Origin: Neonectria sp. B-13
Taxonomy: Eukaryota > Ascomycota > Sordariomycetes > Hypocreales > Nectriaceae
Reading direction: 5' to 3'
DNA length: 64,000 nt
Assembly (NCBI GenBank): GCA_002682825.1
Contig: NOKP01000001.1
Location: forward strand, 3,227,296 to 3,291,295
The position numbers were made by a program, and so were the translations under genes. Below, one piece after another: positions 9,914 through 22,500 of this stretch. The first letter of the stretch is position 1. Each line of letters starts with the position of its first letter. The notes beneath the pieces were generated by a model that was not told where the DNA came from, did not search any database, and was given only the letters and a program-made list of their open reading frames with translations.

Positions 9914-12588
9914 CTGCAAACCCACAGCAATTACCATGGGCTCAAAGTTCCCTCATCTATTCTGCCTCGCATAAAGAGGCAACAGACGGATCGGAAATTG
10001 GGTTCCCACTCCGATGAGAGGGCCTCTTGGCCGGGGCATTTCGTCGCGAATGGCAATCTGGATGTTGGCCCCCAAAACGAAACCAGGATTTATATCTGGA
10101 TACGAGGCGATGAGAACGCCCCAAACTTCAAAGACAAAGTTGAGGTGAACCATGGCGGCAAAATGATCCAAATTTAGCAACCGTCGAAGCTCCCTGGGGA
10201 ATGTTCCATGGCAGTGTTCCACCCAGCAGGATGGGTCAGGGACGCCGGGTTGAAACCCGTTTCAATCTTGTTCGTCCTCAGGCCCCCGTTTCAGATGGGG
10301 CGAGACGCTTAACTCGAGGAGGGTGTTTGACCCAGGGAGCCAATGGGACAGGATCGCTAGAGACGGTGTGACGCGCAGGGTTATCACATTCACCATGTAC
10401 GTCTCGTCACTGGCGCTCTGCGGGTTGGACGAGTACGGTACTTTGTACCGCGCTGGTGATGCCAGACGACTTTTATTTTTATTTTAGTCTTTGGAGGATT
10501 GGGCCTCTCGGATCGCTTGGACACCTTCTCCGGAGGCCGGCGACGAAAGAACAGGGAACGGGGGTTGATTGTTCGAGAAGAACTGATCAATATACAGAGG
10601 AATCAGTCACAGCCCGCGCAGATGACGCCGGACCGTGAGGGATCTCGCCGTACCTCGCTCCCGCCGGAGTCGCCAGAATCGCCAGAGCACACACAGCAAA
10701 GCCACCAGAAAGTGGGCACGACCAATTTCGCTACCGACTGCTAGCACGCTGCATCCCTCGCAGTAGCTGCGTAGCAGTACAGGAACAGACGGAGCAGAAA
10801 CAACCCAGCCAGGTGCCAGGGCGCAGTCCAACAGCGAAGAAACGGGAAACGACGCTTCTGCATGCTGCCTCTCTCAGTCAATCTTCGCCCACAGCCGGGC
10901 GCTTAGCACGCGGCCAATCACATCCGCCGACCCATCCCAGTGGGTGACAGGCTTGTCCGCGCCGCCCAATCCCGTGCCGGCGTCGGCCCAGGCCCGGCGC
11001 TTAGCATCCCCGAGCTGGACCGGGGTGCTGGGTCGCGCCGTCGATGGGCCACTCGATGGAGGCTGTTCACGCCGCTTTTATGCTCCATCCCGACGACCAC
11101 CATGCGCCCATCCATGTGGCAGTCTACGAATACACTTCCAGAGGGGGGTACCGCCAGTGACGTCGGCTCCAGAGCAGAGAAAACTGAACCATCACAACCC
11201 AAGCCACTCGCGGGGAACGAACAGACAACTATCCATGGCCCATACCTTGTCCCTCCCGCCGGCCCAAAATCCGGCCTGCCTTGTGGACCGCCCGTCGTCC
11301 CCTTGCCCAAGTGACCGACCGACCTGGTGAGCCCGCCCCTCCTCCCTCCCGGGATCGCCGTGGCACGCATACCCTCACCCATTGATCGACCAATCCGTGG
11401 GTGACATCTCCCAGGTCTGCAACATCGTCCTCGTGTCCGATGATGCTCCTAAACCCCCGAGTGGCAACCCGACCGGAAACATGAAAGGGGGCGCCGTTCT
11501 CCAGTCCTCCTGTAAGTCATTTGCTCAACCCGTCCACGCCTGCAAGGAACAGGGGATATATTTGGAAATGGTGAGGGGACGGGAGTGGAGGTCACGGCGG
11601 ATGGAGGGGCGGCGACACTCGTGTGCTGCTGCATCCCAGATTCGCGATGCGTGGCCTCCCGGCGGCCCATTTTTCGGCCATGACAGATCTGCAAAAACAA
11701 ACAACATGCACGTCTTTTTCGACGCCTCTTCGCGAGAGGGAAAAACAAACGAGGTTGGACGCGCGACGGTTTCTCGGCCGATGGCCTTCTTGCACCAAAC
11801 AACTTTTGATAGCCCCGCAGCAAGCAGAGTGTTGGACATACGTTCGTCACGGACAAGACAAGCGAGACACACGAGAAAACAGCCCATGGCTTGTTGGGTT
11901 GCGAATAAACACGTTACCGCTAGCTAATATCGTGCCCGAGACACGGGCCATCGACTCGCTTCTTTCCTCGCCCAGCAGGTGCTTCCGCTGTCCATATCTC
12001 TTGACCCGCCGTGGTCGTGATCCTGATCCGGATCCGGATCCGGATCCCCCATGGCAATCGTGTTCCCGACCGCCTATCCGCCCTCTTGGTATCAGCCCTC
12101 GTCGTACACCGTTCACCCAGGGAACAGTCCGTCCGAGGTGGGAAAAGACATTATAAACTCCATAGAACTCCTCCAGTCATACCCCCCAAGATGTTCAAAA
12201 AACCTGTCCCGTTTCCTGTTCCCCGTCTTCATGATGGATAAGATAACATAAAACAAATAAAAAAATCTTTGCAGTAAAGCAGAGGGCCTTCGATGATTGG
12301 CGCTTAAGAATGTGTGGATGCTTAGATTTGAATCGCGTGCCGCCCAAATAAGACGTGAGCTGTGACGTCGTGTGCTTGCCTCCAGTGCATATTAGTGCCG
12401 GAGTCACGGTTCACGTCTTCTCGTCTTCTTCCTCTCTGTTTTTTGGCGTCCATCTCGGACTCATAATGTGTCGAGCAAAAAAAGGAATGTGGTGAGTTGT
12501 GGCGAGATCGTCAAGATATATATGAGACGAAGATGATGGTTTGTTGAGGACTGGTGTAAGGGTGCCGTCCGAGACAATAGCACGGCAC
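9914..12588. other. Gene-free 2.7 kb between FAN1 and the unnamed minus-strand gene
   Basis: The open frames here are short, overlap on both strands and show no family pattern, so I call no gene. A CCAATCA box is at 10915-10921. A short GATCCG tandem is at 12025-12047. The region from about 12.2 kb is AT-richer and probably holds the 3' UTR of the gene at 12589. Confidence 0.5.
12025..12047. repeat. Short GATCCG tandem repeat
   Basis: Three perfect 6-bp units plus a partial fourth, in non-coding sequence. Probably replication slippage. Confidence 0.7.
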
Positions 12589-13368
12589 TCATTCGACCTT
12601 TCTCCGCTTGCCCTTGGGGGCAGGGGCCATCCGAGGGGTGTAGGTGACAGTCCTCGTCACCACCTCCCTAATGTGTCGTACACTGGTTCTCGAGGGCTTC
12701 TGCTTCTTCTCAGCGAAGCGAGCCTTGAGGGCGGCATCCCAGTCAAAGACCGAGTGGACGGGTCGAGCACTGAAGGGTGACCGAGCAGTGGTGGCGCTCA
12801 AGGGAGAGTCCAGGTGGGAGACGGCAGGGCTAGGAGGCAGCTTGAGGCTAGGGAAGCTAGCGACTCCTGGTGGTGCAGACATAGGAGGAGCAGAAGTCGT
12901 GAAAGGGCTTGGAGGCACGACGGGAGCTGTGGCCGGGGGGGACATGTGGTGGTAAGAGACCTTGGGACTGGCGCTGGCAGTTGAGGCGCTCGAGGTGCTG
13001 GTCGTAGGTGATGAGCGCTCGCACTTGCACGAGCAGTCTGACTGCTCACTGTTGGCGGTGTCCGGGAGGGAGTCGGGGGTGGTCTGGCCGGAGCCGATGG
13101 CGGGAGAGTTGAGGGACATGGCCTTGGAGAGGAAGTCGGTGTAAGCCAGAGGCGGGCTGATGGGGGTCTTGATGAAGTCCGGGTCAGGCTTGAAGTTGAA
13201 GCAGACGGCAGACAGAGGCGTCGCCGTCATGGCCGAAGTGATCTCGGAGGGAAAAGTTGCTGTGAGGGGGGTGGTGAGCTTCCCCAACTTGGGCTTGGCA
13301 CCAGGCATAGTGATGGAGGTAGCCTTGATGGCGGGGATGTTGGAGATTGTTGGTGGGAGAGTCGACAT
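12589..13368 (-). CDS. Unnamed Ser/Pro-rich protein with basic C-terminus
   Basis: One uninterrupted frame of 259 codons from an ATG at 13368, ending KGKRRKVE. I do not recognise the family. The composition is gene-like: an N-terminal block with GAKPKLGKLTTPLTATFPSE and then FNFKPDPDFIKTPISPPLAY, a central low-complexity Ser/Pro region with a CSCKC cluster, and a C-terminal block PVHSVFDWDAALKARFAEKK followed by REVVTRTVTYTPRM. The two end blocks look like conserved islands around a disordered centre, and the PKGKRRKVE tail resembles a nuclear-localisation signal. No transmembrane segment or signal peptide. Its 5' flank is a very long region, pyrimidine-rich on the sense strand, as for regulatory genes in these fungi. 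A nuclear regulatory role is only a guess. Confidence 0.75.
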   Translation of the reverse strand: MSTLPPTISNIPAIKATSITMPGAKPKLGKLTTPLTATFPSEITSAMTATPLSAVCFNFKPDPDFIKTPISPPLAYTDFLSKAMSLNSPAIGSGQTTPDSLPDTANSEQSDCSCKCERSSPTTSTSSASTASASPKVSYHHMSPPATAPVVPPSPFTTSAPPMSAPPGVASFPSLKLPPSPAVSHLDSPLSATTARSPFSARPVHSVFDWDAALKARFAEKKQKPSRTSVRHIREVVTRTVTYTPRMAPAPKGKRRKVE

Positions 13369-15300
13369 GATAAGTCGAGTTTAAGCTGGCGACCTAAGGA
13401 AGGCGACAGGCTTTATTGAGAGGAGTGAGAACCAACAACCAGACCCAAGAGATGGGCAATGAAGATGCAGGCAGGTATGAGCAGCGAGCGGACAGACTGA
13501 CTGAGGTAGAAAGAGAATCCGGAGGTGCGAGGGAAAAGGCAGCGCCAGGCTGTTATATGGGAAGGACTGCGACGAAGATTTGGCGCCGGAGAGAAGCAGG
13601 AGGGAGGACTTTGGGGGGTGGAAGGTGGGAGGTGGAGGGGTGGAGGAGCAGGTGCAGAGTGTGGATGGAGAAGAGAGGATGGCGGATGGACTCTAGAGAG
13701 AGGAATGGAGGAATGTGAATGGTTAATGGCGACTGGCGGATGGTGGAGAGAGGAGCGCGAGGGGAGTGGAAGTGGAGGGGTGTGTAAGTGTGGATTGGGT
13801 GGTGGAGGGGGGAATATGCGGGATGGGCAAGCTGGGCGCGTGCGGCAGAACAACGCAGGGCTCAGCACAGCCAGCAGCAACGGTTGCCGTGGTTTAGCAG
13901 CGGTTGCAGGAGAGGCAGCAGGCAGAGGAGAGAGAGCCTGAGAGGTCTGAGAGGCAGCAGACAGGCGCGAGCAGGGCACAGTCACAGGGCAAGGGGGGGC
14001 GTGCGGCGGTAGTCGGCGTGCGTCTGCGTCTGTGCCTGTGTCTGCGTGCAGCGTCTGTGGACGTAGTATGTGCGAGTGTGCGAGTGTGAAAGCGATGTGA
14101 TGGTCCGGCGGGAGGGCGGATGATGCAGAACCCTCGACGATGTCACTCCAAGGCTCGTTCTGCTTGGCTCGTCACACGCTTTCCTTGTTGAATTCTTCAA
14201 CCTAGGTGACGTGCCGATAGGCTGGGCAACGGATGATGCTCGTAGGTCAGGTTGGTCTAAGCTGGACTGACGCGAGCCAGAGCCGGGATGTGGACTGTGA
14301 TGGAGCTTGAAAATGTGCTGTCTTTGTGCAAGTGTATTGGGGTCCGTTGGTCGTCGACTCGACTCAGCACAACCTGGTTGGTGGTTTGTGGTGGTTGTGA
14401 TGGTTGTAAGTCGGTCGGCTGGTTGACGCGGATTGGGCGACGAGAGGGCGGGTCCCTTGGTGATGGATTAAAGCGGCGGCACGGCCAACGCCAAAAGCAA
14501 GAGCGCTGAGGGCAAGGACTCCAAGGAGCACTGAGCACTGATGAGCACTAAAAGCACTGAGCAGGGAGCTCTCGGCAGGGAACTGAAGGCAGGGATGTTC
14601 GCACGAATCGATGACTGGTGTTTGGGCCCTTTGCGTTTCTACTTCCGGAACCCCCTTGTCCTGGATGAGACCTAGTCGATTCTCCTTGTCAGGGAGCTGT
14701 TTGGGCCTCTACTGGCGCCGGGGAGGGTTTCTGGCCCAGGTGGTCGGTGAGGAATGTGATTCGACCGTCAACGCCTGGGGGAGCTGCGAGGTCGCGCGCC
14801 TTTTCTCTGCTTTTTGAGGGGTGAAGCCGTTTGGTTTGGAGGGGGGATCACTGGCTAGGTGGGGAAGTGCCGAGCGAATGGGCGCGGGAGGTTTGACGAT
14901 GCCCGCGAGGATGGCTTTTTGGCGCCGGCGATTAAGGTCGACGGTGATGAGGATGGGAAAGTCGTTGGTCGGTTTGCCTCGAGACGAGAAGGAGGGTGAT
15001 GTGTAATGGGACTCGTGAACAAGAAAGAACGATCCAAAGAGGAAGGAGGTTCAATTGTAAGATGGAGAGTATAGAACTGGAGATGGGGAGGTGAGTGGTT
15101 GAGTGCTGGTGTTTGCGTGGCGTTCGTTGGTGAGAGGGAGGTTGTGAGAACAAGAAATGAAGGGTACCAAGGTTGGTGAGGTTGATAGATAGTAGTAGAG
15201 AAGAAAGCTTCGTAAGTCGTAACTGCCCGGAATAGATTTGTATCCTAAGAGTTCCCGATCAACGGTAACAGTTGAAGAAACTAGCACAGGCTAGGGAAGG
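13369..15300. promoter_or_regulatory. Long 5' flank of the gene at 12589-13368, pyrimidine-rich on the minus strand
   Basis: The plus strand is strongly G/A-rich (for example 13590-13830), so the sense strand of the left gene is C/T-rich. That is typical of fungal promoters and long leaders. Open frames up to 190 codons occur on both strands but are low-complexity and mutually overlapping. Confidence 0.4.
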
Positions 15301-18229
15301 AACTTGGTAGTGGTGATGGTCCTGGATGCTCCTTCCTCATCACCATGCGCAGCCTTGCCAGTCTTTATCTACTTTTTGCTCTCAGTCTCCCGTGTTTCTC
15401 TTTCTCCTCCACCTCGTCGCAAATTCATAACAAAGAACCCCATTCGAGTCGACTCTGTCGCCCATCGTCGGCCTCTTCCTCGAAACTCCTCCTCGTTCAT
15501 CTCCAAGTCCCCAAAATTAGCCCTCGGCCCCGTCCAGGCCAGGTCGGGTCTGCCTCAGTGCGCGCGCGCCTGCTCTCACCATCCACTCTCCTACCCACTC
15601 TCGCCCTCCCAGGAGCCAGCGCCACCCCGTCCTACGCTGTCCCACGCCCAGCAACGCGGCGGCTCGATCGGCGACCACCCCCGAGCTGTGGCTGCCAATG
15701 CCCGATGATCAGACTGGTCTGGTCTTGTTCGCTCCGCAGATGCACCCGCCGCAACAGAGAGCGCGCGCCACACGAGGCAGCCCGCAAAGGTGGCCACGAC
15801 CATATCGCATTGTCCTCTCCCAGCCAGCCAGCAGACTGCGCCTAAGGCATGCATCGATGAAGGCATGGACGCCAACCCGCAGCGCGCGCCTGCTGAAGGA
15901 ATCGAGCTTAACCAGCCCAGGTATTACTACTGCAACTTGCGAATCCACTAACATGGGAACCTCCTACCATGCCGTGGTTGGTGGACGGGAGGCATCCTTG
16001 TCCTGCTAAGCGCCGTCCCAGTCCCAACCGATGGCAACGCTGAATCCTTTTGGCGCTCGTGGACCAACGAGCGTCAAAGGCGCTGCGCCAAAATGCTCTT
16101 GTCAATCATGACCCATGCTCGTCCAACTTCTTCGTTCCTCCTCAAGCCAAGAACATTCATCCTCTCTGCCGCATATGTTGGCGTTGCCGCTACGCGACTC
16201 CTGCCAGCGTTGCACACATGTCGCTGCTGCTGCTTCTGCTGTCAGCGGCAAGGCAAGGCACACTCAATCTCGAGAGTTGGTTGTCATGGTAGATTGCTAA
16301 ATCCATGCGAAGTACGAATGCCCCTCCCGAATACTGTCTCATTGGAATACGCTGTCAACCTTGTTGAATATTTGGCCGAAGCGTCCTGGGTTGAGTCTGT
16401 CGTTGGTCGGGGTGAGATCTCCTCCATGTTCCCCCGGTGCAAAACGGCCCAACTCTCCATCCGCTCGGGTCCAGTGTTCCTTGCTAGTAGCCTCAAGCCC
16501 TGAATTACGAGACCAACAGCCATGTCAGACGAAGTATTCCCAGCCATGCCGTCCCAGCTCTCTGGATCGCCCTGCGCCGTCGAAGCATCCTGGTCTAGTT
16601 CATGAGCTATCGTCGCTCATGTCATTTCCGGTCCAACAAACTCCCTGTTTGTGGTTTATCGTCTCAACTCCATCCCCCCGGCCTTCATGGGTAACATCCT
16701 CGTTGCTTTCACACCCTTTCATACAACAAGCGCATCGGTTAACTAGCGAAAACAACTCAGCCGCCCATGCAGCACTCTGCGCCGGCTACCATAGGTCACG
16801 CCATCACTACTTCACCAGCAAACATGTTGCAAACGGGTGTCCTAGCGCGGTTGGTCTTGTCGAAGGAGCGCGTCTATTGATCCCTGTACGAATTGGCACG
16901 TCGCCTTCTCGACGAATCCTCCTCCTTCGTTCTCGGGACAGGGTCGTTGGGCGGGTGTGAGCACCGTTGGGCGTGTGTGGACATTTTGTCACCAAACCAA
17001 CAACTTCAAGCATGGTATCATCCAACTGGTGGGACAACATAGCCGTCCCTTATCCAACAGGGCAAAGGGCTCACAGGGGTCCTCCACTTGAAGCCACTCT
17101 TGATCCTACCACTCTCAATCCTACCTAGACGAGATTTCGGAAGGAGAGAGAGAAATCAAGGGCTTCCATTCACCGCCTCCTCGTCGCAGTTCTGGGAGTC
17201 AACTTGTCTGGATAATATCGCAACCACATGACAGACCACAACAAGCAGAAGTGCTGGCCCTGTGCCAACCACCTCAACCCATGTCAGTATCTCGGGATCG
17301 AACACATGGGTTTAGCAGTTGCTGGCTCCCTCTCTGCCTCGCCAGGAGCAGCCAGGATGCTTGGTGTCCGCGCTGTCGGTAGCGAAGAGACTGGACCAAC
17401 ACATGCTATTTCGGTATTGGAGGGCGGGGCCTTTCCTAACAACGAGGTCATTGCCCGAGTGGGGAATGGCTTTGTATTTGTTGGTCGATACATTATTTGC
17501 CATTGATGACGTGAGGCTTTTCTGGCTCAGCCTTGATGGAACTGGCGATATCAAGCGTGGGATGCGGCGCCTGCCGCGGACTGCAAGACAGTTGACACGC
17601 TTCTTCAGTGGGCTGTGCTCCAGCGTTGGCATGGTTGGAATACTTCCAGCATGGAGGTGTCATTCATGTTTCCGCCTTGGGGTTGTTCAATCTGACTAGG
17701 AATCTCGACCTTCCCTTGCTGAAGGACAGTCAGTCCGGCTAGTCAGCCCCTCGGGTAGAATACAGACAACCTACTTTTCCATGGTATTGCAGGATCAAGT
17801 CGCGATTCTCCTGTGGCCAAGGTGTTCAAGTATTGTAACATGGGTGAACATGTCAGGCATGCCACTCTGCCAGTTGTTGTAGTGCCGTCTCCTTGCGAGA
17901 CAGACCAATCCTTTACTGCTTGAGTGGGCTTTCATTTACCTTTGCTCTGATTTTTGCATGAGTCATCTGTGAGGTCCAGATACAACAATATGTCTGTCTT
18001 CTACCTATTTCTTGCCTCGTGTTGGCTTTGTGGGCGATCTGCTTACCTCAATGTAATCCTGTTGGCAAGGATACGAGTCATGTCTGGTACACCTTCAGTC
18101 TCCATTGGCCTGCCATTTCTATATCCCTCGGTTGGACACTCAAATCACCTGTCAACCATGTTTGTAGAGTCTTTTCAAAGCCCTGTGAGTATTGGCTGGA
18201 CTGTCCCATGTTCGTCGGCTCAGGCCAGC
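15301..18229. other. Gene-free sequence, no supportable feature
   Basis: Several overlapping open frames (up to 199 codons) occur, with no recognisable domain, no consistent GT-AG chain between them and no conserved-looking blocks. I see no tRNA or transposon here. Confidence 0.45.
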
Positions 18230-18430
18230 CACCTAAGGATATAGGATTAAGAAGGCAATCCGAACGCGACCTACCCTATACCCGCGACTTTTGTATAGAT
18301 TATATCTCATCTCGTCGACTAGGCTCACTTTCTATTTCTCATTCAAACGTTATGGAAGAATTATTCTAGGCCTTTATAACGGATGTAGTCTCGACTGCGG
18401 CCTTGTTTAAATATACGCCAGGCATGATGT
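18230..18430. other. AT-richer island, possible degenerate mobile-element remnant
   Basis: Base composition shifts to A/T, with many TA steps and stop codons in all frames, unlike the flanks. That fits a decayed or repeat-induced-point-mutated insertion, but no terminal repeat or protein motif is readable. Confidence 0.2.
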
Positions 18431-20057
18431 TGTTGTACTATGATATTCAACATTCCGGTTGCTTCGTACCATCATGGTGGGTAAATAAGAGTACACTGCG
18501 ACAGCGTTACCACTAACACGGAAATAGGTGACTTGAAATCATCCATCGCCGCAAAAACAGAATAGATTGGAGAAGCCAGATAAAATCAAAACTGTGTGAC
18601 CACTGTTGAAGTAACGAACGCTTTGCTAATTGCGAGAAAATCTTGGTGACGGGAGTTGAAAGGACGCGGTCAACGCCCAGAGGCAGCGAGGTGCGGACAA
18701 CGCCTGGCGCAAAATCATGCCAAAACCACCCGCCGTTTTACAGCAGAACCTTCATACACCTCATCCATCTACTACGTAGTAGTAAGTAAAGAGCGTGAAG
18801 TTAATTAAAAAGACTGGTAAAGACTTTCACAAACTGCCCAGTATCCCACAACTAGAGAGGCTTCCTTGAATTTGGCTGAACACCAAACCCAGCGGACTGG
18901 TGGTCAGCTGCGACCATGCAAGTCAGGATTGCGATTCAGAGACAGCAGGATAGAGCACCATCTCCGAATCGTCAAGCGGATCAAGAGTAACACAGTAACA
19001 AGGGCCGCTGGGTGGCATCCTTGCCCACGCAGATGGTGAAATTAGCAGCACGGTGTGGAACCATCAGTCAGCCCGGGATGACCATAACACCGACGAGTTC
19101 TCACGAGTCGTCGGTCTCAACACGGTAGGCTCGCTCTCTTGTGCCTCTTGCTGTATCAAATCCTAAGCGCCAGGAGCCCGATGAGGTTGCTTTAGATGAC
19201 GATCGCCAACGGAGCTCGGAAACAAGCTCCGCTTGTGGTGACCAAAAGGCTGCAAAGCGTAAGGCGACGGCGCAATTCCATTAGCCGACGCGCCGCGTGA
19301 CCCCAAACCGCGAAAGGAAGCAGGGGAGAGCTAATTGCAGTTTGGGGAAAGGACGGGAACGGGCGGCGGGTGGATGTCATATCATGTCACGAACGAGTAG
19401 ACTCTAGAGAGGAGAGGAGGAGCTTCCCGTGTGGTTTAAGCGCGGAGGACAGCTTCGACTCGCCGGGAAATGCGACGGACGAATCGGGGAGCGGTGGATG
19501 TGACGGGCGCGCTGTGGCCCGACCCTAGCTCCGGAATGACCGAGGGGGAGGAGTATGAAGACGAGGACGAGGACGATGAGAGGAAGTAGGAAGAGGAGGA
19601 ACAAGGCTCCGGACAGATGTGATGGAACAAGCCGTGATGTGATGAATGGCTGTGATGGCTGGGAGACGATGCAACACACGTGAACGGTTCGGTCAAGGAA
19701 ATGAGACATTATGGCTTGAGTTTGCGCGTGGTGGCTGACGGAGAAAAGGCAGCGCGGTTCGAGACGGACGGGGGACCTGAGACGCAGCAGCTTGGGCCGT
19801 GGAGTGTGTGTGTAGCTGAAGCTACAGCAGCAGGCTGAAATCGAGGATGGATGGCGAGTGTGAATGGGTGGTGCGAGGAAGCTGGTCTGACGGGGAGCAT
19901 CCAATGTTGACCGCGAACAAAAAGAGAGAGGGAGATGTTGATTTTGGGCGGAATTCCCCAGAACCAAAGAACAAGGACACATGAGCTTTGAGTTATTACT
20001 GCTGTGGCCTGAAATGCATGCAGGGCAGAGTCAGTCGAGGAACCAACAACGCAGAGT

Positions 20058-20098
20058 GATGGTGATGCCGATAATGATGATGCCGATGATGATGATGA
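20058..20098. repeat. GAT/GCC-GAT microsatellite
   Basis: Imperfect trinucleotide run dominated by GAT on the plus strand, in non-coding DNA. Confidence 0.7.
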
Positions 20099-20125
20099 GG
20101 CCCAGTTTCCCCACCACCCCCCCCC

Positions 20126-20149
20126 AGGTGCACACTGCACACTGCACCT
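20126..20149. repeat. Inverted repeat AGGTGCA / TGCACCT
   Basis: Seven-base arms around a 10-base loop, directly after a run of nine or more C. Stable hairpin potential; function unknown. Confidence 0.5.
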
Positions 20150-22157
20150 AGCCACCTACGCACCGCCTGGGTCGTTTTCAAAAGTGAGGCGAGTCGATCT
20201 GTCACTCCGGTCGGGTATTCTTCTTTTTGCTCGAGGCAATTTCCTGGATTTCCGCCGGCGGCAGCGCGTTGGGCGTCGAGGAGGCGTCGGGGGGATCGAG
20301 GCATCCGTGGAGGAGCCCAGCGAAGCTACTGTATGTAGGTGACTGGGGGACGATCGTGAGACTTGAGAGAAGAGCCCAAGGGCCTGAAACCCGGAAGCCT
20401 GTACGGACAATCCCGTCTAGCCCACCGCGATGGGATGATTGGGTTGGTTGCCCGCCATCAATCACATGCCGCCTGGGCATTGGCGGTGCGCCGGTCATGG
20501 AGCTGCGTCATGATGCTCGGGGGAGGAGCGTCGCTCGCTCCACGAGAGCGCTGTAAGTACAGCGTCCGTACAGCGCAGTAACTTACCCCCAGGTCGTCAT
20601 CGTGATGGAGCCTCCCCTACGCCGCCCATCAATGGTCAATAATGCGCGCCGTCTCTTTGATATGATGGGATACCAACAGCGGGATCAACGTCTCGTCTGG
20701 TTCCTTTCCGACCACTCAGCGGCATCGAAATTGCGTCGACGATCCCGAGTTGGAAACCCAGTGGAAGCATTTTCGTCAAAGCCATTTGCTCGTTTCCACC
20801 CAAGACATTCCCATTCCCGTCCCCGCCCCCGCCCTCGCCCCCGGCCCAACCAAACATCACCAACTCACTCACACCTCCATCACACGGACGGACACGCACC
20901 CACCAGGAATAGGTACCGAGTACGGGGTATTCGCACAGCACAACAACGGGCACCCACGCACCCACGCACCCACGCGGCAGCAGAGGCCCCACCCCTCCAA
21001 CACGGAGCACGGCGGGGGATAGAGGAGTTACCTGATGTTTCCTGTGTGGTATTCGTACAGTTGCAGCACAGCACAGTTCCGGTGCGACGCATCGAGAACC
21101 CCCAGCAGCGGGCAACAACGCAGCGACAACAGCACAGCGTAGCACCACCACGACAGCCTCCACTGTGCTGGCCTGATCGGTGGTGCTGCGACAGCTGCTG
21201 CTGTTGCCGCCTCCTCTGCTGTGACAGCCAACCTCGAGTTTGATCTACTCCCTAAGAACCAGCGAGTGTCAATGCAGACCTCGGGCTGGTACGCAACCGG
21301 ACCGACCTGGGCCGAACAAGAGCTGCAGCCCTGTGACGACAAGAACAGCCACACAAAGTCACTTCCCACGCGATCGCCACTCACAGACCCCTTCGGCAGC
21401 CCGTCCCGCGCGCGGCCACGGCCCACGAGGTTTATTACTGACAAGCTCCGCAGACGCTGTTCAGTGATCACTCATCACTCTATGCTCCCATGTGCCAAGA
21501 CCGCGTTGACCACTCACCGACTCCATCACTCTTACGTACGAACCGCTGCGGCTGCGGGCGGCCGCGGCCTTTTGGAGTTCCTTAATTACTTCGCACTCCG
21601 TACTTCGTACGCACTTGGGGCCTCTTTCGACGGGGGGTCATGTGCCTCTCTCGCAACTCCTGGGTGCATTAGGGGACGGCGACGCGTTCGAAGCTCGGGC
21701 CAGCTGAAGTCTGGTGAAATGCAACCACATCTCCTCTTTGTCCCAGATACAGCGAGATCCATGATCCTTGATCCCATCAATGCTCAATGCGCGTCTCGGT
21801 TCTGTACCTCTTCGTACTGTACGTGCTGACTGTGTAGCAATGGCACACAGTGCCGCGGAGACGGACGGACCTTGTCAGAAAAAGCAAATACTGTTGCAAC
21901 GTCCAAGAGACGTGCACCAAGAAAACAGCCACCTAAGCAATCTGTAAAGTCCAGTAAATGAAAGTAATTACAAGGCTGGTCATGCCTCGCTCGCCATGCG
22001 CCATGGACGACCAAGGCCACAACGTACTGTGCCTCTCCCCCGGTTGCATCCAATCCTTCACCACACCGACATTTTCCCTGTTTCGTGTGGTGTCTCCGAT
22101 CGATGTGCTCACTTTACTCATCACACTGGCCAGGCTCTGACTGAAAGGAGGCAAATT

Positions 22158-22168
22158 CCAATCACGTG
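22158..22168. promoter_or_regulatory. Composite CCAAT plus CACGTG element
   Basis: CCAATCACGTG fuses a HAP-complex box and an E-box with shared bases. It lies about 4.8 kb upstream of hapB and 8.8 kb from the left gene. Function is inferred from motif identity only. Confidence 0.25.
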
Positions 22169-22500
22169 CGGATAGCTGACCTAGGCCCCTTTCAACTAAC
22201 GCTCGGAGCGGTTCCGTAGCTCGCATCTAGTCAAGCGCCTCATGAGGCCCGACACGCCGCGGCCCAACCAAACCTGGTCCACAGCCAGCCCGTGTCCAGC
22301 CTCGCTGGTTGGGAAAAATTGATAGGAGCATGGGAGTAGCGCCCGTGTTGAAGCTCCGAAATCGATAGTCAAAGCCGTCAACGACGCCAGCTGCAAGGCA
22401 ATGACAAGTCGAGAAAAGTCAAGCCTTGTCAACTTGTTGAGTCGAGTCACATCACCTTGACAGCAGATACGAAAGGCAACCGGGTCACCGCCTCTCACTG

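Larger units (their letters stand above)
18431..22500. other. Gene-free sequence with short repeats and palindromes
   Basis: Contains a 14-bp palindrome (18769-18782), a GAT-rich microsatellite (20058-20098), a C tract followed by a hairpin (about 20115-20149) and a composite CCAATCACGTG (22158-22168). The open frames (up to 213 codons at 20602-21243) are Arg/His/Pro-rich and overlap others on the opposite strand, so I do not call them genes. Confidence 0.45.

Noticed and set aside
10200..10280. tRNA-like GGGTTGAAACCCG hairpin
   Set aside because: No A-box, anticodon arm or acceptor stem could be built around it.
20602..21243. 213-codon plus-strand frame
   Set aside because: Arg/His/Thr-rich, overlapped by a 175-codon minus frame, no conserved blocks or splice partners.
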